Notes under the pieces: model-generated
What the model was told of the DNA's origin: nothing
The model's input: only the letters and a program-made list of their open reading frames with translations
Databases searched by the model: none
In this document: positions 8,701 to 16,629 of the stretch, one piece after another
Position numbering within the stretch: position 1 is the stretch's first letter
How the letters are laid out: each line of letters begins with the position of its first letter
Made by a program: the position numbers and the translations under genes
DNA from: Myxococcus sp. CA023
GTDB lineage: Bacteria > Myxococcota > Myxococcia > Myxococcales > Myxococcaceae
Length of the DNA: 64,000 bases
Direction: 5' to 3'
Assembly: GCF_010998615.1 (NCBI RefSeq)
Contig: NZ_JAAEAH010000007.1
Location: forward strand, 62,001 to 126,000

Positions 8701-10313
8701 TGAGCCAGCTCGGCCCAGGCCCGTCGAGCGATGAGCTGGGCCTCGACCTTCCGCGAGCGGGTCAGCTCCTCGGTGTCTTCTTCACGAGGCCCCGCGCTCG
8801 CCTCGGAAGCGCGGCCTTTCTTGTTCGGTGCATCGCCAGAAGCCGACGCGAGCGCGGCCTCCAGCTCCGCCAACGACACCTCCATGGTGCCTGAGCGGGC
8901 ATCCGGCTCGGGCGCGGCACTGGACGTGATTGGAGGAGGCAGCGCCTCGGACGGGGGCGGGGTCTTCCGCCGCTCGCTCTTCGAAGAGGCAGGCGTCTGC
9001 TGGCGCGGTGGAGGACTCGATACGTCAGCGCCGACGAGAAAGGGCTGTGCCTCCGAAGTGACTTCACTTTCGTCGGCGTCGTCGAAGCGAGCGACTGGCG
9101 CGGGCGCGACCGCGTCGTCGTCTGGGGCATCGGCCCAAGGCACGGACAGTGGCGCGCGCCCCGGAACAAACGTCTTGGCCACACCTGAAGACGGGGGCAC
9201 GGCGATGTCCCCTAGCGCGGGCATCTCCACTTCTGTCTTGCGTGCCCCGAAGTCAAATGCCCCCGGTGGCACAACCACCGCCGGCATCTCCACGACAGTC
9301 TTGGGTGCTTCGGGAGCAGAGGTACCGCGAGGAGTCACCGCGGGTACTTCCACCGCCGGCATCTCCAACACCGTCTTGAGCGATTCAGTGGGTGGCGCCT
9401 TCACGGGCGGCGGACGCGCATCGGCCTCGGGCAGCGCTTCGCCCCCCTTGGACGAAGCCGTCGCGCTCACATCAGGCCCAGGCGGCGGGACCGAACTCGA
9501 CACTGGCCCACGTTGTTCCGAGACGGGCGGAGCTTCCGCCTGAAGCCCATCCGCGCCGCGCTCAGGCAACGCGGCCGCAGGCGCTCCTCCACCAGCCTCT
9601 GGCAGCTGCGATACCGAAGACTGCGAACGTGCCTCCGCCGCACCTACCGTGAAAGCTGACACCGAGACCGCCCTCGCGGAGAGCGGCGGCCCCACCACCG
9701 TTTCGATGAGGTAGACGGCGTCGTCGTTCTCCCAAGAGGCCACGGCCTGCGCGCCTTCTTTCCGCGCTGGGAGCTTCGCCAGCACACCCTGCTCGTCCTC
9801 ATCCACCTTCGGGGCGCTCGCACCAGCGTCAGGCACCGCCTTGCCCTCGATGCGCGCACGCAGCACCTGGAGCACGCGCTGGGCACGCCGGTCCTCGGGC
9901 CATTCCAGCAGGAGGGCTTCGAGCGCGGAGGCGGCACGCGGCAGTTGGTCCACCCGTCGCAGTACCCGCGCGAGCTGACGCCGGACCGCGCGCCTGCTGG
10001 AGCCCCCCGTAGACGCCACCTCCAGCAGGGTGATGGCCGCCGCCTCGGTGCCCGCCAGCAGCGCCATGCGCACAATCCCGGCGGCCAGGCGCGGCGTCAT
10101 CGGCAGGGTCCGGCTGGCGCGCGCAAGCTCTCCGAACGCGCGCGCGGCGGAGCCCTCTCGCAGCTGCCGGGCCGCGGACCAGAAGTGCCGGTCCACCACT
10201 TCGCTGACATCCTCCGCGGGCTTGACGTCGGACGCGCCGGGCTGCAGCGCCGCCTGTCGGACCGCTGCGGGCTCCGGCGTGCCGGCGCTCCTGCCGTTTC
10301 TCACGCCACCCAT
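5751..10313 (-). CDS. very large TPR-type protein with low-complexity linkers and a degenerate M48-like C-terminal region
   Basis: This is a 1520-residue protein with no signal peptide. Residues 40-160 are helical TPR-like. Residues 160-500 are Pro/Ala/Ser/Glu-rich and contain three copies of a K-T-x-x-E-M-P-A motif near 313, 338 and 359. Residues 515-890 are a second, clear TPR block (for example RAWAELAQLYLKRADRAKDA). Residues 890-1180 are again Ala/Ser/Pro-rich. Residues 1190-1520 form a folded helical C-terminal region whose HVGRALLSLSP (about 1390) sits where an M48 peptidase would have HExxH. It is probably a cytoplasmic scaffold and shows no catalytic signature. The start has no Shine-Dalgarno and lies 24 bp from the divergent glycosyltransferase start. 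Confidence 0.9.
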   Translation of the reverse strand: MGGVRNGRSAGTPEPAAVRQAALQPGASDVKPAEDVSEVVDRHFWSAARQLREGSAARAFGELARASRTLPMTPRLAAGIVRMALLAGTEAAAITLLEVASTGGSSRRAVRRQLARVLRRVDQLPRAASALEALLLEWPEDRRAQRVLQVLRARIEGKAVPDAGASAPKVDEDEQGVLAKLPARKEGAQAVASWENDDAVYLIETVVGPPLSARAVSVSAFTVGAAEARSQSSVSQLPEAGGGAPAAALPERGADGLQAEAPPVSEQRGPVSSSVPPPGPDVSATASSKGGEALPEADARPPPVKAPPTESLKTVLEMPAVEVPAVTPRGTSAPEAPKTVVEMPAVVVPPGAFDFGARKTEVEMPALGDIAVPPSSGVAKTFVPGRAPLSVPWADAPDDDAVAPAPVARFDDADESEVTSEAQPFLVGADVSSPPPRQQTPASSKSERRKTPPPSEALPPPITSSAAPEPDARSGTMEVSLAELEAALASASGDAPNKKGRASEASAGPREEDTEELTRSRKVEAQLIARRAWAELAQLYLKRADRAKDASQRADALARLAEVMENELHDPAGAARMYREIVELTGDRAALRDQVRLLAARGDASLVRRALDEAIRRAPAGRARAGALLTRGERWLHMGELKKARADFEAAESSAPGLLPVLAGMLRCVSDAERPSIAERLRVALAAAPRRALDRVEALRVLAQVAEESLSDWRLAQWAWSEVLTESPDSEQARVQLTTLTRKLGDTTVLSRLLRAQLAREARGPAARQARLELVATLEVQGDADAALDELRQAVRYEPGHKEAWLLLVERLLERDHLGEAAWALEHAATAMDDEAERERTWDRLARLWREVMGNPERAQVYARRAEGIRQARAEREVPPPEPPRSAAPRRESSGPRAPLIATPPVLTQSSGNLQRLANEEASTTDIGVAPPASESVEPTRDEVGRDAPGAAVEQGRKASPEPVPSGRKGRREARSGREAPSGMDAGAQGERSTEAPVRGESRALAADAPLPKGAARAAAAPAGGEGRSAASPARGSPALADASSAPQSKAAARAAAAPADAAAAPQSRGDARAAATSAAVSPKAPAAQRSPASSRGDKAAPRAAASGSEAEQGPASRDAEARAQRPRATDLITGEVMDLGDASVPETRVISWEAPPGRMDPVRRVVRARPEGTVSAPAPGRTFIAKPPAAPEPPRPVPGVMDPRESPAPAYAPSPDTEPDAFRHIRERPLDAKPYRLLAEYFDQRGDPARASLMREIADALDGLETPAPRGQRPPLTSDERAGLRHPGLRTPSGELLACAGIALCRLFPAEGRAAGSSELLRATAGPCAPAVLDALHTSARMLDVHLPELVLAEDDGPPFTAVHAGHPRLLVGRLLLREPMPLPELRFHVGRALLSLSPDLLALRALKGGQLLRALALLATVLKDPRASGAEARVVRESLSPRALERAMALLEPGTQNFKASALADAARDSANRAGLVACGSIGPALSVLRTRRGNEAELVELLRFAASERYLPLRAPR

Positions 10314-10322
10314 GGGTGCGGC

Positions 10323-10330
10323 AGTCTACA
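10323..10330. promoter_or_regulatory. overlapping divergent -10 elements between the TPR protein and glycosyltransferase genes
   Basis: AGTCTACA reads as TCTACA on the plus strand (10325-10330), 7 nt before the ATG at 10338. On the minus strand it reads as TAGACT (10328-10323), 9 nt before the ATG at 10313. Neither gene has a Shine-Dalgarno. The spacing would yield leaderless or nearly leaderless transcripts in both directions. This is inferred from sequence only. Confidence 0.4.
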
Positions 10331-10337
10331 CGCAACG

Positions 10338-11357
10338 ATGCCCGTTCCGGCTGTTACTGTCCTCCTCCCCGCGCGAAACGCCGAAGCCACCGTGGCCGGC
10401 GCCGTCCGCAGCCTCTTGACGGGCACCGTCCGCGACCTCCTTGTGTTCGCGGTGGACGACGGCTCCACGGACGGTACGCGTGAAGTTCTGACCGGCCTGG
10501 CGGCGAGCGACTCCCGCGTGGAAGTCCTTGACGGCCGGGGCCGTGGCCTGGTGGCGGCGCTGAACCTGGCGCTGCGTGAAGCCACCTCCCCCTACGTGGC
10601 CCGGATGGACGCGGATGACGAAGCCCTTCCCAAACGCCTGGAGGCAAGCCTCACCGCCCTGGAGGAGGAACCCGGGTTGGCTGGCGTGGGCACGGCCGTG
10701 GAGCTGTTCCGGGATGACAAACCCGTGAGCCCCTCGCTCCAGGCCTATGCCACGTGGCTCAGCGGGCTGACCACCGCAGAGCGACTCGACCGGGAGCGCT
10801 TCATCGAAAGCCCCCTGTGCCACCCTTCCGTCTGCCTGCGCCGGGACGCCCTGGTGGCCGCGGGAGGCTGGCAGGACGGCGACTTCCCGGAGGACTACGC
10901 GCTGTGGCTGGAGCTGTTGGACCGGGGCTTCGGGCTGCGCAACCTGCCCGAGGTATTGCTTCGCTGGCGCGACAGCGACGGGCGGATGACGCGAACGGAC
11001 CCACGCTATGCCGTCAAGCGCTTCATGTGGACGAAGGCGCGCTACCTGACACGAGGCCGTGGCCCCCTGGCGGATGGGCGCCCCTGCACGGTGTGGGGCG
11101 CGGGCCCGAGCGGCAAGACGCTGACGCACTTCCTCCACCAGGAAGGCGTCCGCGTGCGGCGCTACGTGGAGGTCCACCCTCGCAAGGTGGGCACGCGCAT
11201 CCATGGCATCCCGGTCATCTCCCCCCAGGAGCTCGGCGCCCCCGAGGATGGACACCTGTTGGTGTGCGTGGGCGTCCGCTGGGCCCGCGCGGAGATTCGC
11301 GAGGACCTCATCGGACGGGGCTGGGTGGAGGGCCGCGACTTCACCTGCGCGGCGTGA
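10338..11357 (+). CDS. family 2 glycosyltransferase with C-terminal Rossmann-like domain
   Basis: This is a 339-residue GT-A glycosyltransferase. The start MPVPAVTVLLPARNAEATV at 10338 is where family similarity begins. Nucleotide-sugar and metal-site signatures are VDDGSTDGT (about 37-45) and ARMDADDEALPKR (about 88-100, the DxD motif). The acceptor region includes ESPLCHPSVCLRRDAL and GDFPEDYALWL. After about residue 245 a second domain begins, CTVWGAGPSGKTLTHFL, which has a GxGxxG-like dinucleotide-binding loop. Such tails occur in some polysaccharide-assembly GT2 enzymes. Donor and acceptor are unknown. It is divergent from the large TPR gene. Confidence 0.92.
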   Translation: MPVPAVTVLLPARNAEATVAGAVRSLLTGTVRDLLVFAVDDGSTDGTREVLTGLAASDSRVEVLDGRGRGLVAALNLALREATSPYVARMDADDEALPKRLEASLTALEEEPGLAGVGTAVELFRDDKPVSPSLQAYATWLSGLTTAERLDRERFIESPLCHPSVCLRRDALVAAGGWQDGDFPEDYALWLELLDRGFGLRNLPEVLLRWRDSDGRMTRTDPRYAVKRFMWTKARYLTRGRGPLADGRPCTVWGAGPSGKTLTHFLHQEGVRVRRYVEVHPRKVGTRIHGIPVISPQELGAPEDGHLLVCVGVRWARAEIREDLIGRGWVEGRDFTCAA

Positions 11358-11361
11358 GGAC

Positions 11362-12306
11362 TCACTCCGCCCCGGAGCCCGCGCAGCGAATGGCCCCCGA
11401 GGGTGCCGGAACGCCAGCGGCCAGGAAGAACCGCATCAAGTCCTCCGGCACCTGCGCCTCGATGCGCAGCAGCTTGCCCGTGCGCGGATGTCCCAGCTCC
11501 AGGGCCTGGGCATGCAGCAAGCACCGCGCTGCCTCCACGCCTTCCGCCCGGGCCGCTCCGCCGTAGCGCGCATCCCCCAGAATCGGAGCGCCCAGCGCCG
11601 TCAGGTGCGCGCGGAGCTGATGCGTGCGGCCCGTGTGCGGCAGCAGCTCGACGACACAGAACGCCGGCCCCGATGACAGCGTGTGGAAGTCCGTCAACGC
11701 GGGTACACCATTGGCCGCCCGGGTCGCCCGCCAGCGGCCAGGGCGCGACGGGTCCTTGGACAACGGCAGGTCCACCGTGCCCGACGGGGGCAAACCCGGT
11801 CCGGTGGCCGCGACGTAGCGCTTTCGCGCCCGTCCCTCCCGGAACTCGGCCGCCAGCGCCGACGTGGCCTCCGCCGTCTTCCCGAACACCGTCACGCCGG
11901 ACGTCTCCCGGTCCAGGCGGTGCACCAACCCCGCGGGGCGTCCCAGCTTCGCCCCCACCAGGTCCACCAGGCTGTCCCCCACGCGCCCCTCGGTGGGCTG
12001 CGCGGACACGCCGGCCGGCTTGTCCACCGCGATGACGTCCGCGTCCTCATACAGCACACGCAGCTCGGGCGCGGGGGGCGTCTCGGACAGGGGGCTCTGC
12101 CCGCCCTCCTCCAACACCACCGTCACCACCTGCCCGGCCGTCAGCCGCGCATTCGCATCCCGGCTCCGTTTGCCCGCCACGTAGACGGCGCCCACCTCCA
12201 CCAGCCCCCGCGCCCCCGGCTCGGGCAGTCCCAATTCATCCGCGACCGCGCGGGCCACGGCCTTCCCCACCAACGCCCCTTCCACCCGGAACGTCCGGCG
12301 CTTCAT
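11362..12306 (-). CDS. RluA-family RNA pseudouridine synthase
   Basis: This is a 314-residue enzyme that isomerises uridine to pseudouridine in rRNA or tRNA. An S4-like RNA-binding region lies at residues 5-75. The catalytic domain begins near LRVLYEDADVIAVDKPAGV (about 83-101). The catalytic-aspartate motif HRLDRETSG is at about 130-138. Later landmarks are HTGRTHQLRAHL and LLHAQALELGHP. The length and S4 domain fit the RluC/RluD subgroup, but the exact target base cannot be assigned from sequence. It is convergent with the glycosyltransferase (4 bp between stops). Confidence 0.95.
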   Translation of the reverse strand: MKRRTFRVEGALVGKAVARAVADELGLPEPGARGLVEVGAVYVAGKRSRDANARLTAGQVVTVVLEEGGQSPLSETPPAPELRVLYEDADVIAVDKPAGVSAQPTEGRVGDSLVDLVGAKLGRPAGLVHRLDRETSGVTVFGKTAEATSALAAEFREGRARKRYVAATGPGLPPSGTVDLPLSKDPSRPGRWRATRAANGVPALTDFHTLSSGPAFCVVELLPHTGRTHQLRAHLTALGAPILGDARYGGAARAEGVEAARCLLHAQALELGHPRTGKLLRIEAQVPEDLMRFFLAAGVPAPSGAIRCAGSGAE

Positions 12307-12479
12307 GCCGCCACCTCGCCCACCGGGCGGACAGCCTCAGCGTACGAGCCCGCGCCATGCGCCACGTGCTCCGGCACGCCGCCCCCCATCCCTGTGTCCA
12401 CCGCAGATGTCATGCGGCGGCACTCTACGCGCGCATCGCCCTTCCGCGCCGCCCGCTTCCTGTTACCTTCCGCGCCCCC

Positions 12480-14000
12480 ATGGACCGTCCCCTGCACTCC
12501 GTCCGTACGCGGCTGGACGACTTCCTCGCCGAGCTCGCCACGCTGAACTACCGGCAAGGCGCCGGGCTCGCGCTGGATGTTTCCCCCAGCCAGCTCCACG
12601 CCTCCTTCCCCGAGCTGTCGTCTCCGGACACCTTCGCCGCCGCCAACGAGGCGCTCGCCAAGGCCCAATCGAAGAACGAGCCCCTCACCGTCCGCCGCAT
12701 CCGACTGGTGCGTGAGCTGGTGGCCTCGCACGTCGAGGACGCGCTCGCCGCCCGTCACGTGGAGGCCATTGCCTCGCTGGAGGCCCAGGCCCGGCTGATG
12801 GTGGACGACCAGACCTACTCCTTCGGCGAGGCGCTGGGCCGCATTCCCCACGAGTCCGCCCGGGGCCGCCGCGCCCTGCTGGAGCGCGCCACCGGCGAGT
12901 TCCTCTGGCAGAACCGAACCCGTTACGGTGACCGGCGCGATGCGGCCCTGCACACCGCGGAGCAGCTGGGCGCGAAGAACTACCCCGCCCTGCGCCAGGA
13001 CGTCACCGGCATCGACTTCGCCAAGTTGGCCGAGTCCGCCGCGAAGATGCTCGCGCGCACGGAGGACGCCTACCGCGACGTGCTCGCCTACGTCCTCAAG
13101 AAGGTGGACCCGCTGCTGCGTCCACTGCCCGGCGGAGAGGCCCGCAGGCATGACTTGCAGGCCGCGCTCCAGGCCCCGTGGATGGACGGCCTCTTCCGGC
13201 GCGAGGACGCCTTCCCCGCCGTGGTGCGCTGGCTGGGCGAGTGGGGCCTGACGCCCAACGCCGGAGGCCGTATCCGCATCGACGACGAGGCCCGGCCTGG
13301 CAAGTCACCGCGCCCCTTCGTCGCCGTGGTGCGCGTGCCGGACGACATCCGCCTGGTGCTCCAGCCTCGCGGCGGCATCGACGGGCTGGCCAGCCTGCTC
13401 CATGAGATGGGCCACGCGCAGCACCGCGCCCACGTCTCCGACACGCTGCCCATGGAGCTGCGCCGGCTGGGCGACGCGTCCGTGACGGAAGCCCACGCCG
13501 CCGTCTTCGAACGGCTGATCCTGTCCCCCGAGTGGCTCAAGCGCTACCTGGGACTGCCCACCGTGGCCGCGCGGGACACGGTGCGACTGGCCGCCTTCCA
13601 GGCCCTCACGCTGCTGCGGCGTCACGCGGCCAAGCTGACCTACGAGCTGTCCCTGACGCAGCGGGGCGCCTCCACGGAACGCGCGGACGAATACGCCGAC
13701 GGGCAGCGCCATGCGCTCTTCGTCGAGCCACACCCTGGCTTCTTCCTCCACGACGTGGACCCGCAACTGCACGTGGCGCACTACCTGCGGTCCTGGGCCC
13801 TGGAGACCCAGCTCACCGCGCGCCTCACGGAGCGGTTCAACGAGGACTATTGGAGGAACCCCGCGGCCGCCGCCTGGTTGAAGGGGCTGTACGCGCGTGG
13901 GGGCACTGACGATGCGGAAGGACTGGCCACGGAGACGTCAGGCACGCCGTTGGCGTTGCCCGAGGCCGGGGAGCGCCTCGTGGCCATCCTCAACCGGTAG
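12480..14000 (+). CDS. M3-like zinc metallopeptidase (oligopeptidase type)
   Basis: This is a 506-residue protein with no signal peptide and is probably cytosolic. The zinc motif is HEMGH at residues 308-312, within GLASLLHEMGHAQHRAH. A candidate third ligand is Glu337, in SVTEAHAAVFERL. The helical layout before and after the motif matches M3/M32-type gluzincins, which cut short peptides. It is shorter than classical thimet oligopeptidases (about 680), and the N-terminal part is reduced. The ATG at 12480 (MDRPLHSVRTRL) was chosen because the 41 upstream in-frame residues look non-coding. A second M3-type peptidase, a lipoprotein, lies at 57876-59933. Confidence 0.88.
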   Translation: MDRPLHSVRTRLDDFLAELATLNYRQGAGLALDVSPSQLHASFPELSSPDTFAAANEALAKAQSKNEPLTVRRIRLVRELVASHVEDALAARHVEAIASLEAQARLMVDDQTYSFGEALGRIPHESARGRRALLERATGEFLWQNRTRYGDRRDAALHTAEQLGAKNYPALRQDVTGIDFAKLAESAAKMLARTEDAYRDVLAYVLKKVDPLLRPLPGGEARRHDLQAALQAPWMDGLFRREDAFPAVVRWLGEWGLTPNAGGRIRIDDEARPGKSPRPFVAVVRVPDDIRLVLQPRGGIDGLASLLHEMGHAQHRAHVSDTLPMELRRLGDASVTEAHAAVFERLILSPEWLKRYLGLPTVAARDTVRLAAFQALTLLRRHAAKLTYELSLTQRGASTERADEYADGQRHALFVEPHPGFFLHDVDPQLHVAHYLRSWALETQLTARLTERFNEDYWRNPAAAAWLKGLYARGGTDDAEGLATETSGTPLALPEAGERLVAILNR

Positions 14001-14018
14001 GGGACACCCGCGAGACGA

Positions 14019-14366
14019 CTACTTCTTCTTGCGGAGCGCCCGGACAATCTTGTCCTTGGTGGGATTGGCGGCGGCATCCCGCGCGCGCGTGGCGGCGACG
14101 GGCTTGCTGCTGGCGGTGGCCGCGGGCTTGCCACCCGCGCGAGCGCGCATCGCCTTCATCAGCTGCATCTCGATGAGGAGCAGCTCGTCGCCCAGCTCCT
14201 GGTTGTCACCGGCGGCACGGGGCAGCGGTGCACGGGTGCTGGAAGCGCCAGCACCGTGGCGCATGCGCAGAACCTTCTCCTCTTCGGCCGACAGCGTACG
14301 CGCCTTCTCCAGCGCCGCTTTGACCTCCTTGGCCGTCACCGTGCTACTTCCGACCTTGCGCTCCAT
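14019..14366 (-). CDS. small basic protein with a partial sigma-70 region 4-like segment
   Basis: The predicted product has 115 residues, is lysine/arginine-rich and has no signal peptide. Residues near 22-38 (RTLSAEEEKVLRMRHGAG) closely resemble the helix before the helix-turn-helix in sigma-70 region 4 (typically LTPREEKVLRMRFG). The helix-turn-helix itself is absent. A helical segment follows (QELGDELLLIEMQLMKAM), then an Ala/Lys-rich tail ending in RALRKKK. It could be a nucleic-acid-binding or anti-sigma/polymerase-associated protein, but the function is unknown. The ATG at 14366 is used. A longer frame from 14408 lacks support. Confidence 0.7.
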   Translation of the reverse strand: MERKVGSSTVTAKEVKAALEKARTLSAEEEKVLRMRHGAGASSTRAPLPRAAGDNQELGDELLLIEMQLMKAMRARAGGKPAATASSKPVAATRARDAAANPTKDKIVRALRKKK

Positions 14367-14547
14367 CGCCGCTCCCTTGCTGTGAAGCCCCGCTGAACAT
14401 CCGAGCATGTCGGACGCGTCCGGGCCGCAACCGTCGAGGATTGTAGAGGACGCAAGAGTCAGCGCAAATTTTCTTCCAACATCTCGCTGCCGAGATGTAG
14501 CGCAGTCCCCTCCACCCCCGTCCAGGATACCCCGGAGTCCCGGTCAG

Positions 14548-14583
14548 CCGTTCACCGGGAAACGGCGCCCGGAAAGGGCGCCG
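14548..14583 (-). terminator. tandem hairpins downstream of the lipoprotein gene
   Basis: Two overlapping inverted repeats lie just past the stop at 14592: GCCGTT/AACGGC (14548-14553 with 14562-14567) and GGCGCCC/GGGCGCC (14565-14571 with 14577-14583). They are mutually exclusive. There is no U-tract, so termination is likely but not certain. Confidence 0.45.
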
Positions 14584-14591
14584 GAACCACG

Positions 14592-15626
14592 TCAGGTCCC
14601 CTCTTCGTCCTCGGGCTCCGGGGTCGCCTCCGGGCTGGCCGAATCCGAATCCGAGGGCTTCTTGCGCTGGATACCGAAGGAGTCGAGCGCGTCGGCGATG
14701 CCCTGGGGCTTGTCCGCGTCCGGGAGGAAATCCTCGGGCGGCTGGAGCCGTGGGTCCTTGCCTACCTCGGTGAGGGCGGCCTCCAGCGTCAGGCGCAACT
14801 CGGCCGCCTCGGGCGTCTTGTCCCCGGGCACGCCCATGCGCCCGTCCAGCCGGGCCTTGAGGACCACGGAGGTAGCGGAATCCACCAGCACCTCGCCGTC
14901 CAGCGAACGCGGCAGGCGGTGGGCGAAGAAGTTGGCCCGGCGGACCGTCGTCTCGTCCGCGCCCCCCTTCTTGGCCTGGGGCATGGGCGGCAGGGGCCGG
15001 GACGCATCCGCCTGGGCGGCGGGGGCCAGCGTCACCACGTAGCGCCAGGCCGTGCGGCCCTCATGGGTGACAGTGCCCTCGGGCGTCAGCTTGATGCGCC
15101 CCTGGAAGAGGCTGTCGAAGTCGCGGATGGCGCCGGTCAGCTCCGCGCGGGTGCGCTCGGCCATGCCTCGGTCGCGCAGGCGCTGGCGGAAGGGGCCGTA
15201 CCGGTTGCGGGCGAACACCTGCCCACCCACACGCATCACCTCCAGGCCCTGGTCCCGGGAGTTCTCCAGCACGCCGTGGAAATCCCCACTGACCCCGCCC
15301 GGGCCGGCGCGGAAGGTGCGCGTCTCGGTGAGCTTCACGGGGATGGAGGCCTCGGAGGTCCACTCGTACCCCAGCGTCGCCTGGTAGCGGTGGGGGCCCA
15401 GACGCTCGGTCACCTCGGCGGCATCCATGCCCAGGATGCGGCGCGCCACCTGGGGGTTGTCCGCGACGTCCTCGGGGGGCAGCTTTTCCTTCGCGGACGC
15501 CACCACCTTGGGCGGGTCCTCCGGCGAGAAGATGCGTGCCTTGGCCGCCTTGTCGACCGGGTCCGAGCAGCCGACGGCGGCCAGCGCCACGGCGAGGGTG
15601 AAGGCGGACTTCTTCAGACGGCTCAC
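14592..15626 (-). CDS. lipoprotein of unknown function
   Basis: This is a 344-residue exported lipoprotein. The GTG start at 15626 is preceded by GGAGGA and gives the signal peptide SRLKKSAFTLAVALAAVGC with a lipobox (AVGC) near residue 19. The mature part is mixed alpha/beta: LGPHRYQATLGYEWTSEASI, a central segment DFDSLFQGRIKLTPEGTVTH, and EVLVDSATSVVLKARLDGRM. The last motif resembles LolA-type beta sheets that hold lipids, but I cannot claim homology. The acidic tail (about 320-344, PSDSDSASPEATPEPEDEE) is disordered. No neighbour suggests a pathway. It is divergent from the DUF2058-like gene at 15732. Confidence 0.85.
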   Translation of the reverse strand: MSRLKKSAFTLAVALAAVGCSDPVDKAAKARIFSPEDPPKVVASAKEKLPPEDVADNPQVARRILGMDAAEVTERLGPHRYQATLGYEWTSEASIPVKLTETRTFRAGPGGVSGDFHGVLENSRDQGLEVMRVGGQVFARNRYGPFRQRLRDRGMAERTRAELTGAIRDFDSLFQGRIKLTPEGTVTHEGRTAWRYVVTLAPAAQADASRPLPPMPQAKKGGADETTVRRANFFAHRLPRSLDGEVLVDSATSVVLKARLDGRMGVPGDKTPEAAELRLTLEAALTEVGKDPRLQPPEDFLPDADKPQGIADALDSFGIQRKKPSDSDSASPEATPEPEDEEGT

Positions 15627-15731
15627 GACTCCTCCGGAAGGGTACGACAAGGCCGGCAAGTTACGTGGGGCATACACGAGCAGCAAGCAGTGGCTTGCGT
15701 GCGGCCGTGCAAGGGATAGAACGCCCAACTC

Positions 15732-16610
15732 ATGCAGAACCTGCGCGACAAGCTATTGAAGGCGGGCCTCGTCACCGAGGACCAGGCCAAGAAGGTGGAG
15801 ACGAAGCCCAGCCAGGCGGAAGCCCGGCGGCCCGGACCCCAGGAGGGCGGCCGTTCAGGCGGCAACCGTCCTCCCCCCCGCCGTGATGACAACCGGACAC
15901 AAGGCGGCCCGCCCCGAGGCGAGGGTGGAGGCCGTCCGAGTGGCGGCCGTGACGCCGGCCGTCGTGAGGGCGGCGGACGTCCTGGCGGCGGCTTCGGGGG
16001 TGCCCCCCGGCACGGCGGAGGTCCCCAGCACGGGCGGCCGGCCGCGGCGGCGCCGGAGCGGGCCATCCCCAAGCTGCCCCCCATGCCGGGCTCCAAGGCC
16101 TACCAGCGCGCCGAGTCCAAGCGGCAGGTAGAGCTGGACCGCGCCCTGCGTGAGCTGGTGCTGGGCTCCCAGGTGCCCGTCGAGGCGGGGGAGACGGCGT
16201 TCTACTTCATGACCCGCAAGGGCAAGCTGCGCCGGTTGGAGCTGAGCCCCGCGCAGGCGAAGCAGCTCGAGGAGGGCGAGCTGGGCGTGGTGGAGCGCCC
16301 CGAGCCCGCGCAGATCGAGCACTCGCTGGTGCCTTCGTCGGCGGCGGAGCAGATGTTCGCGCTGTCGAAGAAGTCGGTGCGCTTCCTCAACCGCAAGGAG
16401 AACCCCGTCGGCTTCATGAACGACGAGGAGCTCAAGGCCCAGCAGGCCGCCGAGGCGGCGGGCACCGCGCCCGAGCTGCCCGACGAGCCCGAAGGCGGGT
16501 CCGATGCTTCGGCCGAGACCGCGTCCGAGGCTCCGGCCGAGACCGCGTCCGAGGGCGAGGCGGCCCCGACCGAGCCGAAGGCCAGCAGCGAAGAAGCCCA
16601 GAACGGCTGA
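15732..16610 (+). CDS. DUF2058 (YaiL-like) protein with RGG/Pro-rich insertion
   Basis: This is a 292-residue protein. The N-terminus LRDKLLKAGLVTEDQAKKVE (residues 4-23) and the core SKAYQRAESKRQVELDRALR (about 121-140) through KGKLRRLELSPAQAKQLEEG match the DUF2058 family, described as nucleoprotein or polynucleotide-associated. In most relatives a lysine-rich helix joins the two parts. Here residues 31-103 are a Gly/Arg/Pro-rich stretch with many RGG, GGR and GRP repeats. The tail after about 245 is acidic and Ala/Glu-rich. A nucleic-acid-binding role is likely from the composition. It stands alone, divergent from the lipoprotein gene. Confidence 0.88.
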   Translation: MQNLRDKLLKAGLVTEDQAKKVETKPSQAEARRPGPQEGGRSGGNRPPPRRDDNRTQGGPPRGEGGGRPSGGRDAGRREGGGRPGGGFGGAPRHGGGPQHGRPAAAAPERAIPKLPPMPGSKAYQRAESKRQVELDRALRELVLGSQVPVEAGETAFYFMTRKGKLRRLELSPAQAKQLEEGELGVVERPEPAQIEHSLVPSSAAEQMFALSKKSVRFLNRKENPVGFMNDEELKAQQAAEAAGTAPELPDEPEGGSDASAETASEAPAETASEGEAAPTEPKASSEEAQNG

Positions 16611-16629
16611 GCCGGACACCAGCGTCTTC

